Origin: Magicicada cassinii
Lineage: Eukaryota; Arthropoda; Insecta; Hemiptera; Cicadidae
Direction of reading: 5' to 3'
Assembly: GCA_028571305.1 (NCBI GenBank)
Contig: JAOXNS010288755.1
Coordinates: 1 to 21,198 of the forward strand
DNA length: 21,198 nucleotides
Shown here: positions 11,374 through 19,200 of the stretch, in pieces
Numbering within the stretch: the first letter of the stretch is position 1
Layout: each line of letters starts with the position of its first letter
The notes under the pieces: model-generated
What the model was told of the DNA's origin: nothing
Database searches by the model: none
What the model saw: the letters and a program-made list of their open reading frames with translations, nothing else
Made by a program: the position numbers and the translations under genes

Positions 11374-11673
11374 CGTGTTATATGTAGCTGTATTGTAATG
11401 CCTGTTATCTATACGAATCTCTGTATCATTTGCATTCATGTCAATATCAAGTGTTAATGCGCAACTGATCTGTCTTATATGCTTAGTGTTAAATATATTG
11501 AAGTAACATTCTCAGTTCACGCCAGCAGCAAGTGGTAGTGTCTTTTTGTTTACATGTTTTGACATTTGTTTTAATTTATAGTATTTGTGTATGTGTTTAA
11601 TCTCTAGACAATAACAAGAAGAGGTGTCAGTAGACAACTCTTCAAATCATGTATGTGTATGTCATTCAGTTTG

Positions 11674-11679
11674 TTTATT
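11674..11679 (-). promoter_or_regulatory. candidate polyadenylation signal (AATAAA, minus)
   Basis: TTTATT on the plus strand reads AATAAA on the minus strand, about 420 bases beyond the candidate stop codon at 12,099-12,101. It is followed (minus) by a TG-rich patch, compatible with a downstream element. Such hexamers are frequent in AT-rich DNA, so support is weak. Confidence 0.25.
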
Positions 11680-11863
11680 GTTTGCAAGACAAACAGATTA
11701 CAAATTTGCAAAATATATTTACATATACATACATATATAAGATATTAGTTTGTAATAGTTTCCAGCTAAGAGATTTTTATATATTGGAACGAAGACAATT
11801 TTCAGTTTGCCATATGCTATTATAACACACAACCATATATTTTAATTACAGATTACTATATTT

Positions 11864-11889
11864 AAAAAAAAAAAATATATATATATATA
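11864..11889. repeat. A12 run followed by (AT)n
   Basis: A twelve-base A run passes directly into an AT dinucleotide tract. It could be the relic of a retroposed poly(A) tail, but I see no retroposon body attached. Confidence 0.7.
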
Positions 11890-12097
11890 AATCTTCCAAT
11901 ATGCTTGCAGGATTTTATCTACAAGTCCAGAACTAATAAGCAAATATTTAATAAATACACATTCTGAAATTAAAATATAGAAATAACAAATAAATTCTAA
12001 CAATAAGGATTAATTAAAATGGTAAGGATGAATAGTGCATGGCAGTCATTATTATAAGGGCATTAATCACATATTTATACTTTCTGTACAGCCAAAA

Positions 12098-12103
12098 TTT
12101 ATT
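12098..12103 (-). promoter_or_regulatory. candidate polyadenylation signal overlapping the stop codon
   Basis: On the minus strand CCAATAAATTTTGG contains AATAAA, which overlaps the TAA stop of the candidate terminal exon. Use of it would leave almost no 3' UTR, so the distal signal at 11,674-11,679 or another site may be the real one. Confidence 0.25.
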
Positions 12104-12224
12104 GGTTGATTTTGTCTATTGATGCACAGTCACTATTAACATTTGTTAAACCACTTAGTTTTTTCTGATTAGTCACTCGCCAATCCAAAGTTTTGTACAA
12201 CTGATCGATCTCTTCTGAACCAGC
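12099..12224 (-). CDS. candidate terminal coding exon of a minus-strand host gene (unidentified)
   Basis: On the minus strand a good 3' splice site (ATTTATTTTTCAG, AG ending at 12,225) is followed by 41 open codons and a TAA at 12,101-12,099. The peptide begins AGSEEIDQLYKTLDWRVTNQ and ends SIDKINQ. It is hydrophilic, probably helical, with mixed codon choice unlike the AT-driven frames around it. The exon is exactly 42 codons with its stop, so it enters in phase 0 if the frame is as read. That matches the phase-0 donor of the exon at 20,716-20,850. I do not recognise the family. Alternatives are a conserved-looking chance frame or a terminal exon of a separate gene. Confidence 0.6.
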   Translation of the reverse strand, partial: AGSEEIDQLYKTLDWRVTNQKKLSGLTNVNSDCASIDKINQ

Positions 12225-13025
12225 CTGAAAAATAAATTGTAAGCACGTTAGTAAAAATATTTTTACTCTAATACATCTATCATCTTACATACACTCTGAT
12301 ATATCTAAATACCAGTTAGATTAGTTATCTTTCCCTTAATTTAAGTTTTTCACTTATCCGAGTCACTTGACCAGTTTAAACATGGCATAGAAGTTCTAAT
12401 CACACATGAAAGACTGTACCTGAGAAACTAATACCTTTTTAGTGGTACAGCCATCTGTCAGGGTTAACAGGAAGGAATAGGGATGTAAAGGACCTGAGAT
12501 GAAGGACTGACATGCTTTTGTCTTTTAGGGCATCTAACCCAGAGATACAAACAATCCTCAGGATCCTAAAATAAAAAACCACCCAAGTTTTTTCTTTGAA
12601 ATCTACACATTGTGAACATCATATCTAAAACTAAGTTTAACAATAAAGTCTGTAAATGTACATATTTGTTTACTTTCAGCCAATAGCAATCAGCCACAAT
12701 GGTTTGGATTAATATCTTATTTATTTACTTTTTTTTAGACTTACTGTATTTATCCAATTGTAAGACAGCCATTTTTTTCAGATTTAACATGATACAATAT
12801 AAAACTCTTATTTTCACATACAAATGGTTCAATTTGCTCTTAGCAATATCAATAAGTATCAAAAGAATAAAAAATGACACTAATTTTAATGTTAAATTTT
12901 ACAAAGTCTCCATTTGGTAATGGCAGTTATCTCTTACCATTTCTTGATAGGTACACATGTCATAGTTATTGTTAGTTGTATCTTTTGTTAAATAATACTA
13001 TTACTTTGCATTTTAACATTTGAGG
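12225..13025. other. gene-free stretch, probably intron of the minus-strand gene
   Basis: Mostly AT-rich. A GC-richer block at about 12,420-12,560 stands out and may be a repeat fragment; I cannot assign it. The open frame at 12,699-12,920 (plus) is rich in Phe, Leu, Ile and Lys with no motif. A 24-bp repeat unit starts at 12,741. Confidence 0.4.
12741..12764 (+). repeat. TTACTGTATTTA repeat unit, left copy
   Basis: TTACTGTATTTATCCAATTG followed by TAAG. It matches 18,149-18,172 read on the minus strand at 21 of 24 positions. With the flanking C, its own ends (CTTAC and GTAAG) are inverted. It may be the end motif of an unidentified transposon family. Confidence 0.45.
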
Positions 13026-13214
13026 CATCATGTAGTTTTAAATAACTGGAACCAGCTTGACGGGCCATTAGATGAAAGACTGCAAGCAGCTACAAAAATG
13101 TAACGTAACAGTGAGGTAAGTGACATGCTTGATTTGTCTAAAAGTAAATTTGCTTTGGTAGATTTTCAAGATACAAGAACTGAAAACTTCAAAAATATAA
13201 AAATAGTTCAGTAG
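13026..13214 (+). pseudogene. coding-like frame with one internal stop, unrecognised
   Basis: The plus frame starting at 13,026 reads HHVVLNNWNQLDGPLDERLQ, then on through AATKM to a single TAA. It then continues open through SDMLDLSKSKFALVDFQD and RTENFKNIKIVQ to TAG at 13,212-13,214. Roughly 60 codons with one interruption and balanced amino acid content are unusual in this AT-rich region. It sits about 190 bases upstream of the pogo-type transposase fragment, on the same strand, but I cannot match it to pogo transposases. It could be a retrocopy, an unfamiliar part of that transposon, or chance. Confidence 0.35.
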
Positions 13215-13399
13215 AAAAAAAATTATGTAGTTTATGCTAATTCGAGTTAGTATTGTAATTCATTTTGTATAATTCTGTTTGTTGAAGTTATATCTGTTTG
13301 TAAAGTGAACACCGTATCGTAATGTTATACTACTGACATCTAACACAATGTTGGAACAAGTTTAACAGGTTATTTGTCGACAGTACTGCAATGCAAATT

Positions 13400-13980
13400 A
13401 TATCAAGAGGCATATTTTCCCTTGATCACTTCAAGAGACACATGACTCCAGAAATTAAAAAAGTTAACAAAAAAATTAAATACTGTTATAAACAGATCTT
13501 GCTGTTCTAGCTGGACATCACAGCTCCAGACCTTAGGTGGATCAGTTAATAAACCATTCAAAAACAATTTGAAGAGATTATGCCGAGGCTGGTTACATAG
13601 TGGTAACAGGGGTTTTATCCTTCCACAGAATATAAAAAAGTGTGAAGGTGCACAGCTTTGTGAATGGATTGAGATATCTTGGCATCAAAACACCTTAAGT
13701 TGTTGAACAAGTATTTAAAAAATGTTTACTCAATGCTATGGCTGGAAGTGAAGAGTGTATTTTGTGGGAGGGTGATTGAAGTGATACGTATATGGCTGTG
13801 AGACAGGAACAGTGTTGAGAGTGACAATGAACAGTAAAGGCTGAAACATGCAGAGAGTGGTTGGGGTTGAAGTAAGCAGTATTAGAACGGATGGTACAGT
13901 CACCAATCTGTAACCTGCAATACTGCATCATCTGGATCCCATTGAGTGTGATGTAAACACAGCAGTAGTGGGATGAAAGA
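13400..13980 (+). mobile_element. pogo-superfamily (DDE_1) transposase C-terminal fragment
   Basis: Pogo/Tigger transposases cut and paste DNA with a DDE/DDD catalytic core. Visible blocks on the plus strand are DHFKRHMTPEIKK from 13,424 (family DSFRxHLT, second catalytic Asp kept), DLAVLAGHH near 13,497 (family DLxVIPGGLTS), then SQLQTLGGSVNKPFKNNLKR from about 13,518 (family SQLQPLDVSVNKPFK). These are followed by GWLHSGNRGFI, QLCEWIEISWHQ and VFKKCLLNAMAGSEECILWE, ending near 13,776. The third catalytic Asp is Gly (codon 13,536-13,538). Two or more frameshifts separate the blocks. The DNA-binding N-terminus and first catalytic Asp are not seen. GC-richer sequence up to about 13,980 is probably its decayed 3' part. 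It belongs to a different subfamily from the 14,437-16,823 element and has the opposite orientation. Confidence 0.8.
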
Positions 13981-14436
13981 AAATGGACAATTTAACTGAG
14001 CATCTCGTTGGGAACATGCAAAAAATATGTTATTTTATACAATGCTACAATCAGTAAATACAAGAATGTTATTAATAAAAAGGCAAAAATTTGGATAGAT
14101 ACAGTGTAGGTGGACAAGACGTCCTCATTTTATTTCTATTCTTTTACATTGTATTCATTTGAATACACATAATGTTAATTTATTTTTCTTATTAATGTTT
14201 ATTAATACAAAAACAACAGAATACAATTTGGATAAAATTTGAAGAAATTCTGTTCCTCATTCATTCATATTCTGGTTCAAGATGTTGAATGATCTCTGTT
14301 AGATTCAAGTTCCCAATGGAGTCAATCAATATTTACTGCTACCATGCTCTGTCTAGCTTCTAGTACTTCTATTCTATTACAAGACTATTATCACCAGAAA
14401 ACCTGACATTTTAAAAAGTGTTTTGAATAAAGTAGA
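13981..14436. other. AT-rich spacer between two pogo-type elements
   Basis: No gene, domain or repeat family that I can support. It ends just before the left inverted terminus of the Tigger-type element. Confidence 0.4.
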
Positions 14437-16823
14437 TTCCACTTTATTGGGACACATTAGGACCATATCAAGTGGGCCCAATTAAGCAGCTGACCCTATT
14501 ATCTGAAATTCCTAAAAACTAAGCAAATCAACCTTATAAAGAGGAATTTCTTCATAACGGAAAACCAAACTTACCTCGTAACTACAGCAAACGCCACAAT
14601 TAAAAGACTGTCTAATAAAGTACGTCTAAGGAAATACAGTAGTAAATATACAATAACATTATAACTACAGCATAATGAACTACCATGAATAGACCTATTT
14701 TTAAAAAACTAAAGTCAAATATTTGAGATTGTTTTTAAAAAAAATGTATCCTGTCTGCACTGTCATTTTCTTTTTAATGACTGAAGGTCTACAAAGTCTG
14801 AACAAATTTCGAATTCTGGCATAGCGCTGTTCTCATTGCCTTCTTGCATTAAATATCACTGAAGACCTGCTATGAACGTTTTCACATCCTGCGTTTGTTA
14901 CCTGCTGTTGTTATCTTCATCATCATCATCATCATTTTCGTCCACTGCATTTAGATCTACAGCAAACCTTTCTAATATGGTGTCGTCGGATTATTCGTTT
15001 TCGTTAAAACATTTTATATTTCCATCAATCCAGGTGAATTCTTCTTGATTTTTAACTTGTTGTAATAAGCAACTTGCGTCTTCATCCATAACTGTTGCCT
15101 CTGGCAGCAGAAAACTCGTTAGCTGACCAATGGAAAAACCACAGTGGGCAAAGCAATTTTGTATTGTACCTACACTTACATTTTGCCAACTGTCTGCCAA
15201 AAACTGTATTGGTTGAAGTAATGTGACTCTCGCACTGACTTCTGTAGCTGTGGAGGATGAAGTTAAAACGTTTTCTTCTATTTTATGAAAAATCTGATTC
15301 ACTAATTTACCCCTGTAAATTGATTAATTTTTTTTTATTATACACATGTCAAGTGGTTTAAACACGCTTTCGGTATTAAGTGGTAAAATTTCAATAGTTA
15401 TTTTTTTAGCAATCTGTGCACAGTTGTCTATATTAGAAGAATTTTTCTTGACTTTTTTTGTAATTCTACGTCCCAAGTTACAAACCACTCTTGAAAAATT
15501 GTGCTTGTTGTCCAAGCAGTCTTGTTAAAATAATGAACTGGTATACAACTGACCATTCTGAGCCATTTAAAACAATGAGGCTTAGCTGACTTGCCTGTCA
15601 CGAGTAACTTGCGTTTATCACTACCGGACACATTTATACAACAGCACAGTGACACGGTCCATCAATGTTTTTTTTTTGAGCCTAATAATTTGATGTGTTT
15701 ATAACAGAGATAACCGTCTGGTGTGGCCCGTTAAAACAAACTGTTTTTGTGAGCACTATCAATCTCATGAGCCAAAAATTTCTGTATCATTTTGGGCAGT
15801 GTATTATTCTTCCAGTTTTCAGCATGTCCATCAGTGCTAGCTTTTTCCCCATGGGGTTTCTTAAATTGAATTTGTTTTCTACTTTTCCAGCAAAGTAACC
15901 AGTTACCTGTGGCTTTAATACCATTATGATTTATTTTCTTGGCAAATTCTTCTGCTTTAATTTCAAGCACTGAGCCACTAACAGACAAACCTTGAGAAGT
16001 AACAGCGGAGAACCATTCACTTAAAGCATCTTCAACAAGTAAAGCATTTCCGTCACGTTTCTTTTCTTAAGAAGCCCCCTGAAGTCCATCCCTTAAAAAC
16101 CACTCTTGTTGTAAATTTTCTTCCTGTACCAAGAACGAGTTTTCGGTACTCCAGTTAGTTCTGCGAGTTTTTGTTGACTAGTGTTAGGCGGCTAGTTTTG
16201 ATCATGTCAAGTAACTTAATTCTTTCATACAAAATCATGTCAGTCTGTGGCATTTCATAGTTTAAAACAAATAAGTCACTATAAAATGACAATTGTAATG
16301 TAAAAAATAGTCACCACATAATGACAAAACAAAACAGTCACTACCTTCCAACATGCATAACAGCAACAAAGTGAGACAGACCCAAACTCATGAACTATAC
16401 AGAAATGTGTTGCATCAATGACCTGTGTTGAACACATCAGGTAGTTGAAGGGAACGATACTAAACAGCCCATTACTAGACACAACAATCTTGTAGGCCTG
16501 CTGCCTGAAGTTGGTTTATGGTATGTCACCAAGTCCTAAACCGAACACATATAGTCGATTTGTCGTTAACAATGTACTGTATTGTTATGGTTTGTTGCCC
16601 TCATTAGTCTACTCGTGTAAGTATAAATTATGTAATAAAAAAAAAGAAGCCTATTTCTTCTGTGTAAGAAGAGAAAAACAGAGCCATTACTGGACCACAT
16701 AAGGTGGTCTGGACCTATTAAGTGAAGCAACTTTCTACATATAAACCTGTTTTGTTTTTGTATTTTGAATAGTGGCCCAATAAAATGGCTGGCCCTAATA
16801 ACCAGTGGCCCCATTAGCTGGAA
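14437..16823 (-). mobile_element. Tigger/pogo-type DNA transposon, near full length, inactive
   Basis: About 2.39 kb, a normal length for Tigger. The ends are inverted and imperfect. TTCCACTTTATTGGGACAC (14,437-14,455) aligns with the reverse complement of 16,805-16,823, TTCCAGCTAATGGGGCCAC, at 14 of 19 positions. Inside both ends are repeated TTATTGGGCCAC-like and TTAGGGCCA-like motifs, probably transposase-binding sites. The flanks at both ends contain TA, the pogo target, a few bases outside the aligned ends, so the exact termini are uncertain by several bases. The single gene runs on the minus strand (14,898-16,253). The sequence between the gene start and the right end (16,254-16,700) is the 5' UTR side. 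Several frameshifts and stops make it non-coding now. Confidence 0.75.
14898..16253 (-). pseudogene. Tigger/pogo-type transposase, broken
   Basis: It would be about 450 codons, the usual family size. N-terminus: MPQTDMILYERIKLLDMIKT, then QQKLAELTGVPKTRSWYRKK, a helix-turn-helix of the psq/Tc5 kind. Next come SEWFSAVTSQGLSVSG-like sequence and LEIKAEEFAKKINHNGIKAT (CENP-B-type HTH region), and the DDE domain from about 15,780. The first catalytic Asp, in the family's NADETGLF, is His here (SAHKNSLF, codon 15,749-15,751). RATPDG-like and YKHIKLLGSKK segments lead to GSDKRKLLVTGKSAKPHCFK. The second Asp is kept in NIDNCAQ (codon 15,426-15,428) and the third in FKPLDMCIIKK (codon 15,348-15,350). 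The C-terminal region has QNCFAHCGFS and ends in an Asp-rich tail encoded by the (TCA)n at 14,917-14,934, stop at 14,898-14,900. A stop near 14,991 and several frameshifts break it. The start was chosen as the first Met of the conserved N-terminus. Confidence 0.8.
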
Positions 16824-16909
16824 CAATGTATTAATAATTTATTTAATCTTTGGTAAATGATAATGATCTAAACATCAAAATAATGAACAGCTTCTTCTTT
16901 GAAACATAT

Positions 16910-17495
16910 TGTTACAACCATCATACTGATCATCAAGTTGTTCAGTGAAAACAGAATAAGACACCAATGAAGTAATAAATTACAAACTATAACTAGACAC
17001 AATAAATCAACTAAGCATTCTTATATAATTCAAGTTAAATTTGTCCAACAACAAATATCAGCTTATTACAACTGGACCAATTCAAAATCCGGTATTTATA
17101 CCTCCCTCGCCATGCACTGTAGTGAGATAGTGGGCCTTGATGCCAGTATGGCGGTCGAGTAATTTCTCGAAGAGGCATTACATAATTCTGCAACGTAGAA
17201 TAATCTATAAACAGCCTCACACAGGCGGAATGCCAGAAGTCCCGTAACCATTCAGTGATGCAATCTATTTCCTCAGCATAGCAATATAGAATACGTACAC
17301 TTTTCAATAATAAATAATTATTTACTGTCACCAAGTCAAAACCATTTTTGTACTTTTCAAAAAAGTTCAACGTACGTTTTATTTCAATTATGAGAATTTT
17401 TGAACTACCTATCACTTTGTACCTAATAAGGAATTAGTTTAAATTTGCTCTTATATAAAGAAGCTATAAAATGCATCAAATTTTATTTTATAACA
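16910..17495 (-). mobile_element. solo LTR of an LTR retrotransposon, minus orientation (fossil)
   Basis: 586 bp beginning TGTTAC and ending ATAACA on the plus strand, a perfect TGTTA/TAACA terminal inversion. It is flanked on both sides by ATAT (16,906-16,909 and 17,496-17,499), a 4-bp target duplication. A TATA box (TATAAATA, minus, 17,093-17,100) in a GC-richer block sets the orientation. No internal retroelement region or primer-binding site adjoins either end, so it is a solo LTR left by recombination. The 126-codon open frame inside it (minus 17,035-17,415) is incidental. Ends and duplication are intact, suggesting moderate age. The family is probably of the Gypsy or Bel kind, not resolved further. 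Confidence 0.6.
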
Positions 17496-17756
17496 ATATT
17501 TTGCCACTGTGTGGTATGTGTGAACTTGCATAACCTATAAATACAAACACCAAACTACACAGAGTGATACTTTTTGTGTACATCGAATACATCAACCTAA
17601 AAACTTAGCTGATATTGTGCAAAAAATTAGGGTTAACATTTTAAAAAATTGTACAAAATGTTTTTTGGCCTTATAATAGCCACCAACTGATTTTGTCTGA
17701 GATCATCATAGTCGCAGGCGATATGTAAGATAATGGCATGGTACAGCTGACTAAAA

Positions 17757-17821
17757 CACCACGACCGTGGTAGACACGGGCTTGGCAACGAAAGTTGCAG
17801 AACCCATGTTCTGCATGGGTT
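17757..17821. repeat. two nearby inverted repeats
   Basis: CCACGACCGTGG (near 17,759-17,770) is an almost perfect palindrome. AACCCATG (17,801-17,808) and CATGGGTT (17,814-17,821) form a perfect 8-bp stem with a TTCTG loop. They lie in a GC-richer block of about 190 bases that looks like a repeat fragment. I could not find tRNA-like A and B boxes, so I do not call it a SINE. Confidence 0.5.
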
Positions 17822-18148
17822 AGCAGAAGACGACTAATGCTGTAGTGCTTGTGACAATCGTACCACTACCACATACCCCAGTGTGTTTCAGTCTTTATGA
17901 ATCATTGTGTTACATGTTTTAATATTATTACAAACTGAATGTATAAAAGTATAACTATTATTTCTAGTTGTCATTTCCATGAAGTATGTGTACATGTATT
18001 ACAGTTTTATTGTTAAAAAAATACAACAAAATGTAAATCTTTGGCAAGATAATCTCATTTTTTATTTTATTTTACTTATTTATTTTACAAACTGGCTTTC
18101 TTGTTTGGGCACATTCCAAACTGGGATTTGTTTTAAATTAAATGTTTA

Positions 18149-18172
18149 CTTACAACAGGGTAAATACAGTAA
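18149..18172 (-). repeat. TTACTGTATTTA repeat unit, right copy (inverted)
   Basis: On the minus strand it reads TTACTGTATTTACCCTGTTG then TAAG, 21 of 24 identical to 12,741-12,764 and in the opposite orientation 5.4 kb away. Confidence 0.45.
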
Positions 18173-18564
18173 TTGAAAACAACTCATACTATATATTTTT
18201 TTTTAACAAACTTCTACATAATTCATCAGCTGACTGATCTACTATCACAACATACATATGGTCTCCAGTTCACAATATGTTAATTAGTTACCTCAATTTA
18301 ATCCATCTTGTGACTTAGTAGTTTCCTTAACACAACATGTTTCGGGATCAAGTTCCCATCATTATGTATTAAAAGTCCTTGTCCTCTCATGAGAACCCGT
18401 TGGTGAAATTCAAAACAGTCAATATACAAATTATTAAATAATACACATGACACATAACATACACAACACTATGAAACAGTGCACACTGCTCAGTGTAAAA
18501 ATGTAAACTGTCGAACCATTCAACGTCCACTTACTTCACTGATATCTTAGTCTGTTTTTGCATC

Positions 18565-18945
18565 TTACTTGTTCTTACATAATGCAACGTTGTACAGAAT
18601 ATTTGAATGAAATGATAACTTATCGTTAAGTAGTTGTTATATGAAGCTTGTTTGCCTTGTATATTTCACACTCCTTTAAAGCATTCATGTATCAACCTTT
18701 ACTGTAGAAGTGTACACGGTTCATATTCTCTGCAAACCCTGTGTAATTATGATTTTAATTTATCAAGTGCAATGCAAAACTGGACTTGATGGAAACTGGA
18801 CTGGATAGATCACTCTATTTTGTGATCTTTTAGAGTGGGCATTCTTTAAATCTATCTATGAATTTGCTACCAGTTTGTCCAATGTAGAACTTATCACAAT
18901 CGTTGCATTGCAGCCGGTTCACGCCCGAGAAATTATCGTCATCAT
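18565..18945 (-). pseudogene. Penelope-like GIY-YIG endonuclease, C-terminal part, degraded
   Basis: In Penelope-like elements a GIY-YIG endonuclease follows the reverse transcriptase and nicks the target. On the minus strand LQCNDCDKFYIGQTGSKFID can be read. It holds the CxxC pair and the YIGQTG signature of the family (YIGQTG codons at 18,869-18,886). Further on are ALKECEIYKANK-like and LNDKLSFHSNILYNVALCKN-like blocks that match the usual C-terminus (LEEFEIYK...LNDQ...). The copy is fragmentary and not a working gene. Confidence 0.7.
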
Positions 18946-19085
18946 TACATAATTTAAAACTTTTAATAACATAAAAGTTATATTAAATCCAGGACTAAAG
19001 AGGCAACGAAAAATTGCTAAGGTGTGTACAAGTTGCAATACAATGATTTGAATTTCATCGACGCGTCCTCATGACATGCTAAACA

Positions 19086-19136
19086 TTTTTAGCATCTGAT
19101 GATGGGAACTTGCTCGCAGAAACGTCGTTTTAAGAA
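19086..19136 (+). ncRNA. hammerhead-like ribozyme in the plus-strand Penelope-like arm
   Basis: The invariant core strings are present in order: CTGATGA (19,096-19,102), GAAAC (19,119-19,123) and a GTC cleavage triplet (19,124-19,126). Between the first two, TGGGA (19,103-19,107) pairs with TCGCA (19,114-19,118) except for one G-G mismatch, giving stem II with loop ACTTGC. Stem I pairs 19,086-19,095 (TTTTTAGCAT) with 19,127-19,136 (GTTTTAAGAA) at nine of ten positions, counting G-U. Stem III is only AC/GT without a loop, the minimal form known from Penelope-like elements, where it is thought to act as a dimer. The other arm has a degenerate version lacking the exact core. Confidence 0.6.
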
Positions 19137-19200
19137 AACTACTAAACCCCAAGACAGATTATGTTGAGGAAGATAATTTACTGTCCCATCTTAGAAAGCT

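Larger units (their letters stand above)
7570..11600 (+). mobile_element. Jockey-clade non-LTR retrotransposon (LINE), decayed
   Basis: An old plus-strand LINE with the usual Jockey order: 5' UTR (about 7,570-7,990, where GC content rises), ORF1 with gag-like and zinc-knuckle remains (7,950-8,815), ORF2 with an APE-type endonuclease and reverse transcriptase (8,855-11,373), and a 3' UTR. Both frames are broken by many stops and frameshifts, so the copy is dead. A 524-bp piggyBac-type element interrupts it at 8,878-9,401. The outer limits are estimates from composition and from the ORF2 stop at 11,371-11,373. I find no clean poly(A) tail or target duplication. It is clearly degraded by comparison with family members known from memory. 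Confidence 0.85.
11374..12097. other. LINE 3' UTR and AT-rich sequence downstream of the host terminal exon
   Basis: The first roughly 200 bases are probably the LINE 3' UTR. The rest is AT-rich without a coding frame. If the minus-strand exon at 12,099-12,224 is terminal, the sequence to its left is that gene's 3' UTR and flank. A minus-strand AATAAA lies at 11,674-11,679. Confidence 0.45.
17500..18229. other. gene-free stretch with a GC-richer hairpin block
   Basis: AT-rich apart from about 17,690-17,880, where GC content rises and hairpins occur (listed separately). The open frame 17,979-18,176 is AT-driven. No exon with convincing splice sites was seen. Confidence 0.4.
18230..19200 (-). 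mobile_element. Penelope-like retroelement remnant with inverted terminal arms
   Basis: A 5'-truncated, degraded Penelope-like element. The minus-strand body carries the C-terminal GIY-YIG endonuclease region (18,565-18,945) and a 3' tail running down to about 18,230. One arm (about 18,250-18,416, minus) and a second arm (about 19,047-19,200, plus) are homologous but inverted relative to each other. Both contain a TTTGAATTTCA block, ATGATGGGAACTTG, GAAAC and AAACTACTAA in the same order. Inverted as well as direct terminal repeats are known for Penelope-like elements. The reverse transcriptase domain is absent from the window. It is broken in several places and looks old. Confidence 0.7.

Noticed and set aside
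12661-12738. Plus-strand TTTACTTTCAG followed by a short open frame (NSNQPQWFGLISYLF)
   Set aside because: A good acceptor string but only about 20 codons before a stop, no upstream exon, and opposite in strand to the host exons.
12941-12990. Minus-strand frame ending MCTYQEM at a GTAAGAG donor
   Set aside because: No acceptor with a pyrimidine tract precedes it, and the frame is only about 29 codons long.
14575-14625. Minus-strand mini-exon with good acceptor (CTGTATTTCCTTAG) and donor (GAG|GTAAGT)
   Set aside because: It lies inside the Tigger-type transposon, downstream of the transposase stop, so it is more likely transposon sequence with chance splice signals than a host exon.
15346-15898. 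Plus-strand open frames (15,346-15,528 and 15,695-15,898)
   Set aside because: They are shadows of the minus-strand transposase, which has clear family motifs.
17035-17415. 126-codon minus-strand open frame
   Set aside because: It sits entirely within the 586-bp solo LTR and shows no domain; it is explained by the higher GC content of that unit.
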